Part shown: positions 34,396-42,849 of the stretch, piece by piece
How the letters are laid out: each line of letters opens with the position of its first letter
How positions within the stretch are numbered: position 1 is the first letter of the stretch
DNA from: Sphingomonas pokkalii
GTDB lineage: Bacteria > Pseudomonadota > Alphaproteobacteria > Sphingomonadales > Sphingomonadaceae
DNA: 64,000 nt
Direction: 5' to 3'
NCBI RefSeq assembly: GCF_003096275.1
Contig: NZ_QENQ01000001.1
Coordinates: forward strand, 3,081,565 to 3,145,564
Made by a program: the position numbers and the translations under genes
Notes under the pieces: generated by a model
The model's input: the letters and a program-made list of their open reading frames with translations, nothing else
Database searches by the model: none
What the model was told of the DNA's origin: nothing

Positions 34396-34606
34396 CACGA
34401 TCTCCTTCGATCGTCATTCTAGTCCAAGGCTGCCGGGTGTTCGCCTGTACGCTCGTTTGGGGTGCCTGCGCGATCGGCCTGCCGTACAAGGCGTAGGCGC
34501 TCCAGCCACGCGACTGTTCCAGTTTTTCGAACGAAACGCCCTATTTTATCCTGCTGATCCGAAGGGCCGGAGCTTGCTAGCAACAGGGCGCAAACAGGAG
34601 GTTTCG

Positions 34607-34921
34607 ATGCGCAGCCAAGGCATTCCCCAACTCAGCAGCACCGAATGGGCGGCGGTATCCGTCGCGTTGCAGGATGCCGCAGGCTGCGGCTGTGCCGCTG
34701 CCAGCCCCGGCACGCCGCGTTCGAAGATCGGGCGTGCGCTGGATCTGCTGTTCGGATCGCGGCGGGCGACGCCGCTGGCCGATCCCCGGCTGGAGGCGAT
34801 CCGCCAGTTCGTCTGCAAGACGCGGCGACAGCGGCAGCCGGCGGCGGAACTTGTGCCCGCGCTGGCCGATCAAGGCTTCAATGCCGCGCAGATCGACGCG
34901 ATCGCGCTGCTGGCAATCTGA
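34607..34921 (+). CDS. Small protein of unknown function (GCGCAAA motif)
   Basis: A 104-residue protein with an excellent CAGGAGG ribosome site before ATG 34607. It has a Cys-Gly-Cys in DAAGCGCAAASPGTPRSK and a basic central part; the C-terminal QGFNAAQIDAIALLAI looks like a small helical domain. The sole other Cys is in FVCKTRRQRQ. No family was recognised. It ends 14 bases before an OsmC gene, so the three genes 34607-35813 are likely one operon, which suggests a role in thiol or oxidative stress (inference). Confidence 0.7.
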   Translation: MRSQGIPQLSSTEWAAVSVALQDAAGCGCAAASPGTPRSKIGRALDLLFGSRRATPLADPRLEAIRQFVCKTRRQRQPAAELVPALADQGFNAAQIDAIALLAI

Positions 34922-34935
34922 AGGAGGCGAACCCC

Positions 34936-35334
34936 ATGGCCCATGCCCTTGCCCATATCGGCCCCGATCTTCTGGAAACCCGGATCGAGGCCGGCCGCCA
35001 TCCGCTGCTTGCGGACGAGCCCGAGTCGCGCGGCGGCAGCGATGCCGGCCCTGCCCCTTATGATCTGCTGCTCGCGGCGCTGGGGGCCTGCACGGCGATG
35101 ACGTTGCGGATGTATGCCGATCGCAAGGGGTGGCGGATCGAGGCGCTGGATGTCGATCTGCGGCTGGTATCGGGGACGGAGGGCCCCCGGATCCGGCGTA
35201 TCCTTTCCATCACCGGGCCGGATGCGGCGGGACAGGCGCGGCTTGCCGAAATCGCCGAGCGCACGCCGGTGACGCTGACGCTCAAACAGGGCATCGCGAT
35301 CGATACCCAGCTCGCGGCGGAGCAGGCGGCATGA
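34936..35334 (+). CDS. OsmC-family protein lacking the second cysteine
   Basis: A 132-residue protein with the OsmC/Ohr fold: PYDLLLAALGACTAMTLRMYADRKGW holds the peroxidatic Cys; the second conserved segment reads ERTPVTLTLKQG where relatives have RCPVHKTL, so the resolving Cys and the His are absent. It therefore probably cannot act as a two-cysteine peroxidase alone. An AAGGAGG site precedes ATG 34936. The stop overlaps the start of the second OsmC gene (ATGA), so the pair could form a heteromer. Confidence 0.85.
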   Translation: MAHALAHIGPDLLETRIEAGRHPLLADEPESRGGSDAGPAPYDLLLAALGACTAMTLRMYADRKGWRIEALDVDLRLVSGTEGPRIRRILSITGPDAAGQARLAEIAERTPVTLTLKQGIAIDTQLAAEQAA

Positions 35335-35813
35335 GCGGGCCGCTGGCGCTCGACGCGGTCGCGCGGGACACCGGCGCGGGCAAGTTCCAGGTCGCGGTGC
35401 AGGTGGCCGGTACCGCGCTGCTGCTCGACGAGCCGGTGTCGGTCGGGGGCATGGGATCGGGGCCGACGCCCTATCAGCTGCTCGCCTCCGCGCTGGCGGC
35501 GTGCACGACGATGACGCTTCGGGTCTATGCGCTGCAAAAGGGCTGGCCGGTGACGGGAATCCGCACCTTGGCCGGGCATCAGCGGCAGGCCGGGATCGTC
35601 CCGGCGGACCTGTTCACCCGGCGTATCGAGATCGATGGCGATCTGGACGCGGCGCAGCGCGCCCGGCTGCTGGAGATCGCCGATCGCTGCCCGGTGCACC
35701 GTACCCTGACCGGTGGGGCACGGGTTGAAACCGAACTCGCGGCGGCGGCGGCCCCTTCCGAGCCGGCGAGCGCGCATGCCGAGGACCTGGAGCACGCGAT
35801 CCGCGAGGGGTGA
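35331..35813 (+). CDS. OsmC-family peroxidase-like protein
   Basis: A 160-residue OsmC-family protein with both cysteines: PYQLLASALAACTTMTLRVYALQKGW (first Cys) and ADRCPVHRTLTGG (second Cys), so it should be able to reduce hydroperoxides through a disulfide. It is a paralogue of the gene it overlaps by four bases; this one is longer, with a C-terminal Ala/Glu-rich tail. It ends 23 bases from a convergent LysR gene. Substrate unknown. Confidence 0.9.
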   Translation: MSGPLALDAVARDTGAGKFQVAVQVAGTALLLDEPVSVGGMGSGPTPYQLLASALAACTTMTLRVYALQKGWPVTGIRTLAGHQRQAGIVPADLFTRRIEIDGDLDAAQRARLLEIADRCPVHRTLTGGARVETELAAAAAPSEPASAHAEDLEHAIREG

Positions 35814-35836
35814 GCGGCGCCGCTGCCGCCGGCGCG

Positions 35837-36766
35837 CTAGACTTCGCCCAGGCCTTCCACGTCGCCATCGCCGCGTCCGGCCTCGACGAAGCGGGCGCGC
35901 AGCCAGGTGGCGGCCGGGCCGGGAGGCGTGTCGCGGCGCCAGATCGTGCTGAAGCGATACATGCCGCCGGGGCTATCCGGCATTGCCAGTCGCACCAGCG
36001 TTCCCGCGACGAGATCGGGTTCGATCAACGGCTGTGGCATGTTCCCCCACCCGATCCCTTCCCGCAACAAGGCGTGTTTGGCGCCCAGATCGGCCAGTCG
36101 CCAGGTGCGCGGGCTTATGACGGCGAAGTCGCGCCCGGCGGTGATCGGCGAGCGATCGGACAGCACGAGCTGGACGTGATCGCGTCCTGCACCGGGCGGG
36201 ATCGGGTCCAGCCGGGCCAGGGGATGATCGGGCGCTGCGACGGGCACCATCGCCACCGAACCGGCTGCCTCGCGCTCGATGCCTTCCATGCCGATCGCCA
36301 GCGGGCCGGACACGCCCAGCACCGCCTGGCCATCCAGCACCAGCCCCGTCACCGCGCCCAGCGCTTCGACATGCAGGCGCAGCGTCACGGTGGGGAATGC
36401 CGCCCGGAAGGCGCGCAGCACCTCGCCCAGGCGGCGGGTGGGCAGCATCACGTCCACCGCCAGGTGCACCTCCGCCTCCAGGCCGTCGAGCAGGCCTTTC
36501 ACCTTGGCGCGCAGGCCGTCGATTCCCTGCGCGACGGCCCGTGCCTCCGCCAGCACCGCTTCGCCGGCGGTGGTGAGGCGGGGCTTCTTGGTGCCTTCGC
36601 GATCGAACAGCAGCACGCCCAGCTGCGCTTCCAGGTTGGCGATGCCATAGCTTATCACCGAAACCGCGCGATTCAGCGTGCGCCCGGCGCCCGCGAAGCT
36701 GCCGGAATCGACCACGGCGAGGAAGATGCGGAGCTGGTCGAACGTGGGGGTGCCGGGATTCGACAT
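35837..36766 (-). CDS. LysR-family transcriptional regulator
   Basis: A 309-residue regulator. The N-terminal helix-turn-helix (PTFDQLRIFLAVVDSGSFAG, then VSVISYGIANLEAQLG) is followed by a periplasmic-binding-like effector domain. The residues IFLAVVDSGSF are typical. It is divergent from the pirin gene, with 118 bp between the starts, so control of pirin is likely. Nothing indicates the effector. It overlaps no neighbour and is convergent with the second OsmC gene. Confidence 0.92.
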   Translation of the reverse strand: MSNPGTPTFDQLRIFLAVVDSGSFAGAGRTLNRAVSVISYGIANLEAQLGVLLFDREGTKKPRLTTAGEAVLAEARAVAQGIDGLRAKVKGLLDGLEAEVHLAVDVMLPTRRLGEVLRAFRAAFPTVTLRLHVEALGAVTGLVLDGQAVLGVSGPLAIGMEGIEREAAGSVAMVPVAAPDHPLARLDPIPPGAGRDHVQLVLSDRSPITAGRDFAVISPRTWRLADLGAKHALLREGIGWGNMPQPLIEPDLVAGTLVRLAMPDSPGGMYRFSTIWRRDTPPGPAATWLRARFVEAGRGDGDVEGLGEV

Positions 36767-36884
36767 TTCAATTTCCTAGAACGTTTCCGCGCAAATTATC
36801 CCACTCTTCGGAGAAGTCGAGCCCGACTATATCCCGGTCATCGCAGCGGCGCCGGGTGGCGCCGCCGCCACCGGGAGACCCAGG

Positions 36885-37583
36885 ATGATCGAACTTCGCC
36901 CCTTTTCCAGCCTTGGCGGTGCCAATCACGGCTGGCTGGATGCCAAGCACCATTTCTCTTTCGCCAATTATTATGATCCGGCGCGGACCAGCTGGGGCAA
37001 TCTGCGCGTGTGGAACGATGACACCATCGCGCCGCAGACCGGCTTTCCGCCCCATCCGCATCGCGACATGGAGATCATCACCTATGTCCGCGACGGCGCG
37101 ATCACCCACCAGGACAATCTGGGCAATCACGGCCGCACCGTGGCCGGGGACGTGCAGGTGATGTCGGCGGGGACCGGGATCGCCCATTCCGAATATAACC
37201 GCGAAGACGAGACGACCCGCATCTTCCAGATCTGGATCCAGCCGACCCGCAGCGGCGAGAAGCCGAGCTGGGGCACGCGGCCCTTCCCGAAGACCGATCG
37301 CGCCGGCCAGTTCGTGGTGCTCGCGAGCGGCTTCGAAGGCGATGGCGATGCGCTGCCGATCCGGACCGATGCGCGGGTGCTGGGCGCGACGTTGCGGGCC
37401 GGCGAGACGGCCGAATATGCGCTGGGCAGTGATCGCCGCGCCTATCTGGTGCCTGCGATCGGCGCGGTCGAGATCGATGGCGTGCAGGTGCATGCCCGCG
37501 ACGGGGCGGCGATCAAGGATGTCGATGTCCTGCGGATCACCGCGATCGAGGACAGCGAGATCGTGATGGTCGACGCGGCCTGA
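36885..37583 (+). CDS. Pirin-family protein
   Basis: A 232-residue bicupin. Metal-binding residues lie in FPPHPHRDMEIITYV and the HSEYN motif at about residue 100; DNLGNHGRTVAGDVQVMSAGTGIAHSE is the pirin signature. Bacterial pirins bind iron and some act as quercetinases or modulate pyruvate metabolism; the actual role here is unknown. GGGAGACCCAGG precedes ATG 36885. Divergent from a LysR gene, a common arrangement for pirins. Confidence 0.93.
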   Translation: MIELRPFSSLGGANHGWLDAKHHFSFANYYDPARTSWGNLRVWNDDTIAPQTGFPPHPHRDMEIITYVRDGAITHQDNLGNHGRTVAGDVQVMSAGTGIAHSEYNREDETTRIFQIWIQPTRSGEKPSWGTRPFPKTDRAGQFVVLASGFEGDGDALPIRTDARVLGATLRAGETAEYALGSDRRAYLVPAIGAVEIDGVQVHARDGAAIKDVDVLRITAIEDSEIVMVDAA

Positions 37584-37596
37584 GCGCCGACCGCCG

Positions 37597-39114
37597 CTAG
37601 CGTAACGTCCGCTCCAGGGCGTCGTGCCAGCCGGCGAGCAGCGTCGCGCGATGGTCTGCCGCCATGCCTGGTTCGAAACAGGCATGGCGGGTCCAGATAT
37701 CGGACAGCGCGTCCAGCCCCGGCCACAGGCCCACCGCGAGGCCGGCGAGGAAGGCAGCACCCCGCGCGGTGGTTTCCAGATCGTCCGGCCGCTCGACCGA
37801 AACCTGCAGGATGTCCGCCAGGAAGCGGCAAAGCCAGTCGTTTGCGGCCATGCCGCCATCCACCCGCAGCGTGGCCGGCTGGCCGCCGCCGTCCTGCACC
37901 ATCGCCTCCAGCAGATCGTAGCTCTGGTAGGCGACGGCTTCGAGCGCGGCGCGGGCGAGATGGGCCTGGGTGGCGCCGAGCGTGAGCCCGAAGATCGCCC
38001 CGCGTGCATCCGGATCCCAATGCGGCGCACCAAGCCCGACAAAGGCGGGTACCATGTAGACGCCGTGGCTATCCGGCACGCGCGTCGCCATGTCGTTGGT
38101 CTGCCGGGCATGGGTGATGACGCCAATGCCGTCGCGCAGCCACTTCACCGCCGCGCCGGCGATGAAGATCGATCCTTCCAGCGCATAGCAGGTGCGGCCG
38201 TTGATCCGATAGGCGGGCGTGGTGAGCAGCCGGTGGGTGGAGGCGACCGCCTCTTCCCCGGTGTGCATCAGCATGAAGCAGCCCGTACCATAAGTGGATT
38301 TCACCATGCCCGGCGCGAAGCAGCATTGCCCGAACAGCGCGGCCTGCTGGTCGCCGGCCATGCCGGCGATCGGAATTTCGGCGCCGAACAGCGCGGGATC
38401 GGTGGTGCCGAAGCGATGCGCGTTATCTTCCACCGACGGCAGCACCGCCGCGGGCACGCCGAACAGACGGCAGAGATCCTCGTCCCAGGCGCCGCGATGG
38501 ATGTCCCACAAGCAGGTGCGGGCGGCGTTGGTGACATCGGTGGCATGGACCGCGCCGCCGGTCAGGCGCCAGAGAAGGAAACTGTCGACGGTGCCGAAGG
38601 CCAGCTCGCCGCGTTCGGCGCGGGCGCGGGCGCCGTCGACATGGTCGAGGATCCAGCTGATCTTCGTCGCCGAGAAATAGGGGTCGACGAGCAGCCCGGT
38701 TCGGGCGCGCACCATCGATTCGGCGCCCTCTGCCTTCAGTTGCTGGCATCGATCGGCCGTGCGGCGATCCTGCCACACGATGGCGGGGTAGATCGGAGCG
38801 CCGGTCGCGCGATCCCACAGGATCGTCGTTTCGCGCTGGTTGGTGATGCCGATCGCGGCGATGCTGGCGACGTCGATGCCGCTCTTTTCGATGGCTTCCC
38901 GCGCGGTGGCCAGCGTGTCGCGCCAGATATCCTCGGGATCATGCTCCACCCAGCCCTGTGCAGGGTAATGCTGTGCGAATTCGACCTGGGCCGTGACGAT
39001 CCGGCGCCCCCGCGAATCGAAAACGACGCTGCGCGTCGATGTCGTGCCCTGATCGATCGCCAGGATGTGGCCCTGCTTCACCTTCTTCCCCTCCATGTTC
39101 GTTTGAAGGCTCAT
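37597..39114 (-). CDS. glpK: Glycerol kinase
   Basis: A 505-residue cytosolic FGGY-family kinase making sn-glycerol 3-phosphate. Motifs: ILAIDQGTTSTRSVVFD at the N-terminus, GITNQRETTILWDRATG, GMAGDQQAALFGQ, MVKSTYGTGCFML and DGGMAANDWLCRFLADIL near the C-terminus. ATG 39114 or ATG 39096 could start it; neither has a strong ribosome site. It is divergent from glpD, and the shared 80-bp region contains GlpR-type half-sites. No glpF is adjacent. Confidence 0.96.
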   Translation of the reverse strand: MSLQTNMEGKKVKQGHILAIDQGTTSTRSVVFDSRGRRIVTAQVEFAQHYPAQGWVEHDPEDIWRDTLATAREAIEKSGIDVASIAAIGITNQRETTILWDRATGAPIYPAIVWQDRRTADRCQQLKAEGAESMVRARTGLLVDPYFSATKISWILDHVDGARARAERGELAFGTVDSFLLWRLTGGAVHATDVTNAARTCLWDIHRGAWDEDLCRLFGVPAAVLPSVEDNAHRFGTTDPALFGAEIPIAGMAGDQQAALFGQCCFAPGMVKSTYGTGCFMLMHTGEEAVASTHRLLTTPAYRINGRTCYALEGSIFIAGAAVKWLRDGIGVITHARQTNDMATRVPDSHGVYMVPAFVGLGAPHWDPDARGAIFGLTLGATQAHLARAALEAVAYQSYDLLEAMVQDGGGQPATLRVDGGMAANDWLCRFLADILQVSVERPDDLETTARGAAFLAGLAVGLWPGLDALSDIWTRHACFEPGMAADHRATLLAGWHDALERTLR

Positions 39115-39118
39115 TCAT

Positions 39119-39192
39119 TTTCGTTCGCGCGTCAACGCTTTCGTTTCCGCGGCGATCCTGCTATAGAAGTATGAAGAATTGACTGGAACGAA
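39119..39192. promoter_or_regulatory. GlpR-type (DeoR) half-sites between glpK and glpD
   Basis: Three copies of TTCGTT occur in the 80-bp divergent region: TTTCGTT (39119-39125), CTTTCGTTTCC (39138-39148) and, inverted, GGAACGAAGC (39185-39194). The second overlaps a -35-like position 17 bases before TATAGA (39162-39167). This TTCG/CGAA half-site is that of DeoR-family glycerol repressors, and a DeoR gene follows glpD. Confidence 0.6.
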
Positions 39193-39194
39193 GC

Positions 39195-40721
39195 ATGGCT
39201 GAAACGCAACGCCGCGATCCGTATGACCTGTTGGTGGTGGGCGGCGGCATCAATGGTGCGGGCATCGCCCGCGATGCGGCGGGCCGTGGCCTTTCCGTGC
39301 TGCTGGTGGAACAGGAGGATCTGGCCAGCCACACCTCCTCCGCGTCGACCAAGCTGATCCATGGCGGCCTGCGCTATCTGGAATATGGCGAGTTCCGCCT
39401 GGTGCGCGAGGCGCTGATCGAGCGCGAGCGGCTATGGGGCATGGCGCCGCACATCATCTGGCCGCTGCGCTTCGTGCTGCCGCAGACCCAGTCGCCGCGT
39501 CCGGCCTGGATGGTGCGGCTTGGCCTGTTTCTCTACGATCATCTGGGCGGCCGGAAAAAGCTTCCGGGCACGGACACGATCGATCTTGCCCGCACGCCTT
39601 TCGGGAACGGTTTGAAGGCATCGCGGGGCAAGGCCTTCGTCTATTCGGACTGCTGGGTCGAGGACAGCCGGCTGGTCGTGCTCAACGCCATCGACGCGGC
39701 GGAGCGGGGGGCGGACATCCGCACGCGGACGCGGCTGATCGATGCGCGGCGGGAGGGCACGGAATGGTGCGCGACGGTGGCCGACCATAGGGGCAGCCAC
39801 AGCGTCCGGGCGCGGGTACTGGTCAATGCGGCCGGGCCATGGGTGGCCGAGGTGCTGGGCCGCGTGCCCGACGTTGTCGCCGATCGGGGACTACGGCTGG
39901 TCAAGGGCAGCCATCTGGTCGTGCCGCGGCTCTATGAAGGCGATCATGCCTTCATGCTGCAGAACCCTGATCGGCGGATCGTGTTCACCGTTCCCTATGA
40001 AGGCGCCTTCACGCTGATCGGCACCACCGACGCGGTTTGGGAAGGCGCGCCGGGCCGTGCGCAGATCAGCGAAGAAGAAACGCGCTACCTGCTCGATACT
40101 GCGGCGCGCTACTTTGCGCACGCCCCCGGCGCGGCCGATATCGTGTGGAGCTATGCCGGCATCCGCCCGCTCTACGATGACAAGAAGGGCAATGCCTCCG
40201 CGGTGACGCGCGACTATGTGCTCGACCTGGACGGCGGCGAGGGCCAGGCGCCGATGCTGAGCATCTTCGGCGGCAAGATAACCACCTATCGCAAGCTGGC
40301 GGAACATGCCCTGGCGGAACTTGCCCCGTACCTGCCGGCGAGTGCCGCGTGGACGGCAGGTGCGGCGTTGCCCGGCGGCGACATCGCGGATGGCGACTTC
40401 GAAGCGTTCCTGTCCGCCTTGCAGGCAGCGCGGCCGGGATTGCCGGCGGCGCTGCTCCGGCGGCTTGCCCGTGCCTATGGCACCCGCGTGGCGGCGTTGC
40501 TGGGCGATGCGACGCGCATGGCCGACCTGGGCGAGGATTTCGGCGGCGGCCTGACGGAACGGGAAGTCAGCTATCTGCGTGACCGCGAATGGGCGGAGAC
40601 GGCTGAGGATATTCTGTTCCGCCGCAGCAAGCTGGGCCTGCACGTGCCGTCGGGCACCATGGAACGGCTTGCCGATTACCTCGCCCGCGATGTGGCGCCC
40701 GGCCTTCGGCGCAGCGCCTGA
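39195..40721 (+). CDS. glpD: Glycerol-3-phosphate dehydrogenase (aerobic)
   Basis: A 508-residue FAD enzyme at the inner membrane, oxidising glycerol 3-phosphate to dihydroxyacetone phosphate and feeding electrons to quinone. The FAD motif GGGINGAGIARDAAGRG is at about residue 17; SSASTKLIHGGLRYLEYGEFRLVREAL and FTLIGTTDAVWEG are conserved; the C-terminal helical domain ends in YLARDVAPGLRRSA. Start ATG 39195 has no strong ribosome site. The stop overlaps the glpR start by one base (TGATG). Confidence 0.96.
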   Translation: MAETQRRDPYDLLVVGGGINGAGIARDAAGRGLSVLLVEQEDLASHTSSASTKLIHGGLRYLEYGEFRLVREALIERERLWGMAPHIIWPLRFVLPQTQSPRPAWMVRLGLFLYDHLGGRKKLPGTDTIDLARTPFGNGLKASRGKAFVYSDCWVEDSRLVVLNAIDAAERGADIRTRTRLIDARREGTEWCATVADHRGSHSVRARVLVNAAGPWVAEVLGRVPDVVADRGLRLVKGSHLVVPRLYEGDHAFMLQNPDRRIVFTVPYEGAFTLIGTTDAVWEGAPGRAQISEEETRYLLDTAARYFAHAPGAADIVWSYAGIRPLYDDKKGNASAVTRDYVLDLDGGEGQAPMLSIFGGKITTYRKLAEHALAELAPYLPASAAWTAGAALPGGDIADGDFEAFLSALQAARPGLPAALLRRLARAYGTRVAALLGDATRMADLGEDFGGGLTEREVSYLRDREWAETAEDILFRRSKLGLHVPSGTMERLADYLARDVAPGLRRSA

Positions 40722-41503
40722 TGGTGGAAGAGCTGCCGGACATCGTCGCCCAGCGCCACGCGCGTATCCTGGCGCTTGCGCGTCGGGCGGGCAGCGTCAC
40801 CGTGGAGGCACTGGCCGGCGAACTCGATGTGACGCCCCAGACCATCCGGCGCGATCTGAACGTGCTGGCCAAGCGGGCGATGCTCTCGCGCGTGCATGGC
40901 GGTGCGATCGTCACGTCGGGCGTCGACAATCTCGATCGCGAGGCGCGCCGCCAGGTAGCAACGAGCGCCAAGGCGGCGATCGGCACAGCGGCCGCGGCGT
41001 TGGTGCCCGACGGCGCCAGCCTGTTCATCAATATCGGCACGACAACGGAAGCCATCGCGCGGGCGTTGGTCCATCACCGCAATCTCCTCGTCGTGACGAA
41101 CAATCTGAACGTGGCGGATATCCTGGGCGGGGTGCCGACGATCGAAGTGATCGTTGCCGGGGGGAAGGTGCGTTCCAGCGACCGTGCCGTGGTCGGCGCG
41201 CTGGCAATGGATTTCCTGCGCGGCTTCAAAGTCGATTTTGCGCTGATCGGCGCATCCGCAATCGATGCCGAGGGCACGCTGCTCGATTTCGACGTGGACG
41301 AGGTGCGCGTTTCGCAGACGATCATCGAACAGGCGCGCACCGTGATTCTGGCCGCCGACCAGAGCAAGTTCGGGCGGCCGGCGCCGGTGCGGATCGCCGA
41401 GATCGCGGCCGTGGATCACCTCGTCACCGACCATCTCGCGCATCCTGGCATTCGCGCCGCGTGCGAACGGGGGAATGTACAGGTGCTGGAAACGAACAGT
41501 TGA
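40721..41503 (+). CDS. glpR: DeoR-family repressor of glycerol genes
   Basis: A 260-residue DeoR-type regulator. The N-terminal HTH has RHARILALARRAGSVTVEAL and PQTIRRDLNVLAKR; the C-terminal DeoR sensor has GASLFINIGTTTEAIARAL and DFALIGASAIDAEGTLLDFD. It is co-transcribed with glpD (1-base overlap) and should repress glpK and glpD, with glycerol 3-phosphate as inducer by homology with E. coli GlpR. The half-sites in the glpK-glpD region fit. Confidence 0.92.
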   Translation: MVEELPDIVAQRHARILALARRAGSVTVEALAGELDVTPQTIRRDLNVLAKRAMLSRVHGGAIVTSGVDNLDREARRQVATSAKAAIGTAAAALVPDGASLFINIGTTTEAIARALVHHRNLLVVTNNLNVADILGGVPTIEVIVAGGKVRSSDRAVVGALAMDFLRGFKVDFALIGASAIDAEGTLLDFDVDEVRVSQTIIEQARTVILAADQSKFGRPAPVRIAEIAAVDHLVTDHLAHPGIRAACERGNVQVLETNS

Positions 41504-41540
41504 TTGGTAAGGCCTCATTAGGCATTTCGGTCTTACCAAT
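41503..41540. promoter_or_regulatory. GntR/FadR-type operator pair upstream of the MFS gene
   Basis: ATTGGTAAGGCC (41503-41514) and GGTCTTACCAAT (41529-41540) are inverted 12-bp arms with one mismatch and a 14-base spacer. GGTCTTACC itself is a perfect small dyad; such TTGGT-N3-ACCAA half-sites are typical of the FadR subgroup of GntR regulators. It lies 53 bp before the MFS gene. No GntR gene is in the window. Confidence 0.6.
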
Positions 41541-41592
41541 AAGAACAGGGGTCCGTCGAATCTGGCGGTTGGCATAGGGGGCAGAGGGGCAT

Positions 41593-42849
41593 ATGCGGCG
41601 CATTCCGCATCTTCGTTGGTGGATCGTTGGGCTGATCTGTGCCGGCACCATTGCCAACTATCTGGCGCGCAATTCGCTTGGGGTGTTGGCGCCCGAACTG
41701 AAATCCGTGCTGCACATGACGACGCAGCAATACAGCTATGTCGTCGGCGCGTTCCAGCTGGCCTATACGGTGATGCAGCCGATCGCCGGCATGATCGTCG
41801 ACCGGGTGGGGCTGCGGGCCGGGTTCGCGCTGTTCGGTGTCGCCTGGTCGGTGGCCAACATGCTGCACGCCTTTGCCGCAGGGTGGCTGGGCTTGTTGTT
41901 CTTCCGGGGATTGCTGGGCCTTGCCGAAGCGGCGGCGGTGCCGTCGGGGATCAAGGCGATCGCCGAATGGTTTCCGGCGCGCGAGCGATCGGTGGCGGTG
42001 GGATGGTTCAACGCCGGCACCTCGCTGGGCGCGCTGCTGGCGCCGCCGGTGGTGGCGATCGTATCGATCTGGGCCGATTGGCGGATCGCCTTCGTGGTAA
42101 CGGGCGCGATCGGCCTGGTCTGGGCGGCGGCCTGGTATCGCTGGTATCGCAGCCCTGGCGCGCATCCTGCGATCACCGATGCAGAGCGCGCGCTGATCGC
42201 CGAAGACCGCCCGGTCGCGCCGGCGCGTCGCGCGTCGGCGCGGGAGATATTGGGCACCGTCCGCTTCTGGATCATCGCCGTCCCGCGTTTCCTGGCCGAG
42301 CCGGCGTGGCAGACCTTCAGCTTCTGGATTCCGCTCTATCTGGCGACCGAGCGGGGCATGGACCTGAAGCAGATCGCGCTATTCGCCTGGCTGCCGTTTC
42401 TCGCCGCGGATCTGGGGGGCGTGCTGGGCGGCTATCTTTCGCCCTTCCTCGTTCGCCGCTTCCGAATGCCGCTGATCGCCTCGCGCGTGGCCGGCGTTGC
42501 CCTGGCCGCCGTGCTGATGATCGCGCCGGGCTGTATCGGGCTGGCGGCGAGCCCCTATATGGCGATCGCCTTGTTCTGTGTGGGCGGTTTCGCCCATCAG
42601 ATGATCTCGGTGCTCATCAATACCCTGTCCGCCGACGTGTTCACCGCCGAAGAAGTAGGCGCCGCCAATGGCTTTATCGGCCAGGCCGGATGGATCGGCG
42701 GCCTGCTGTTTTCGCTGCTGATCGGGCAGCTGGCGGATCGCATCGGCTATGCCCCGCTGTTCGGGATGCTTTCTGTTTTCGACATCCTTGGCGCGGCGGT
42801 GCTGATCGTCGGCCTGCGCCATCTTCGTCTACCGGAGCCTGTGAAATGA
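41593..42849 (+). CDS. MFS transporter, anion:cation symporter (hexuronate-like)
   Basis: A 418-residue inner-membrane protein with 12 predicted transmembrane segments. The pattern GTIANYLARNSLGVLAPEL, GMIVDRVGLRAGFALFG, FRGLLGLAEAAAVPSGIKA and EWFPARERSVAVGWFNAG resembles the ACS subgroup that includes hexuronate and gluconate carriers such as ExuT. It would import a sugar acid or sugar released by the following GH31 enzyme. ATG 42846 of the GH31 gene overlaps its stop (ATGA), so the two are coupled. The operator at 41503-41540 probably controls it. Confidence 0.9.
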   Translation: MRRIPHLRWWIVGLICAGTIANYLARNSLGVLAPELKSVLHMTTQQYSYVVGAFQLAYTVMQPIAGMIVDRVGLRAGFALFGVAWSVANMLHAFAAGWLGLLFFRGLLGLAEAAAVPSGIKAIAEWFPARERSVAVGWFNAGTSLGALLAPPVVAIVSIWADWRIAFVVTGAIGLVWAAAWYRWYRSPGAHPAITDAERALIAEDRPVAPARRASAREILGTVRFWIIAVPRFLAEPAWQTFSFWIPLYLATERGMDLKQIALFAWLPFLAADLGGVLGGYLSPFLVRRFRMPLIASRVAGVALAAVLMIAPGCIGLAASPYMAIALFCVGGFAHQMISVLINTLSADVFTAEEVGAANGFIGQAGWIGGLLFSLLIGQLADRIGYAPLFGMLSVFDILGAAVLIVGLRHLRLPEPVK

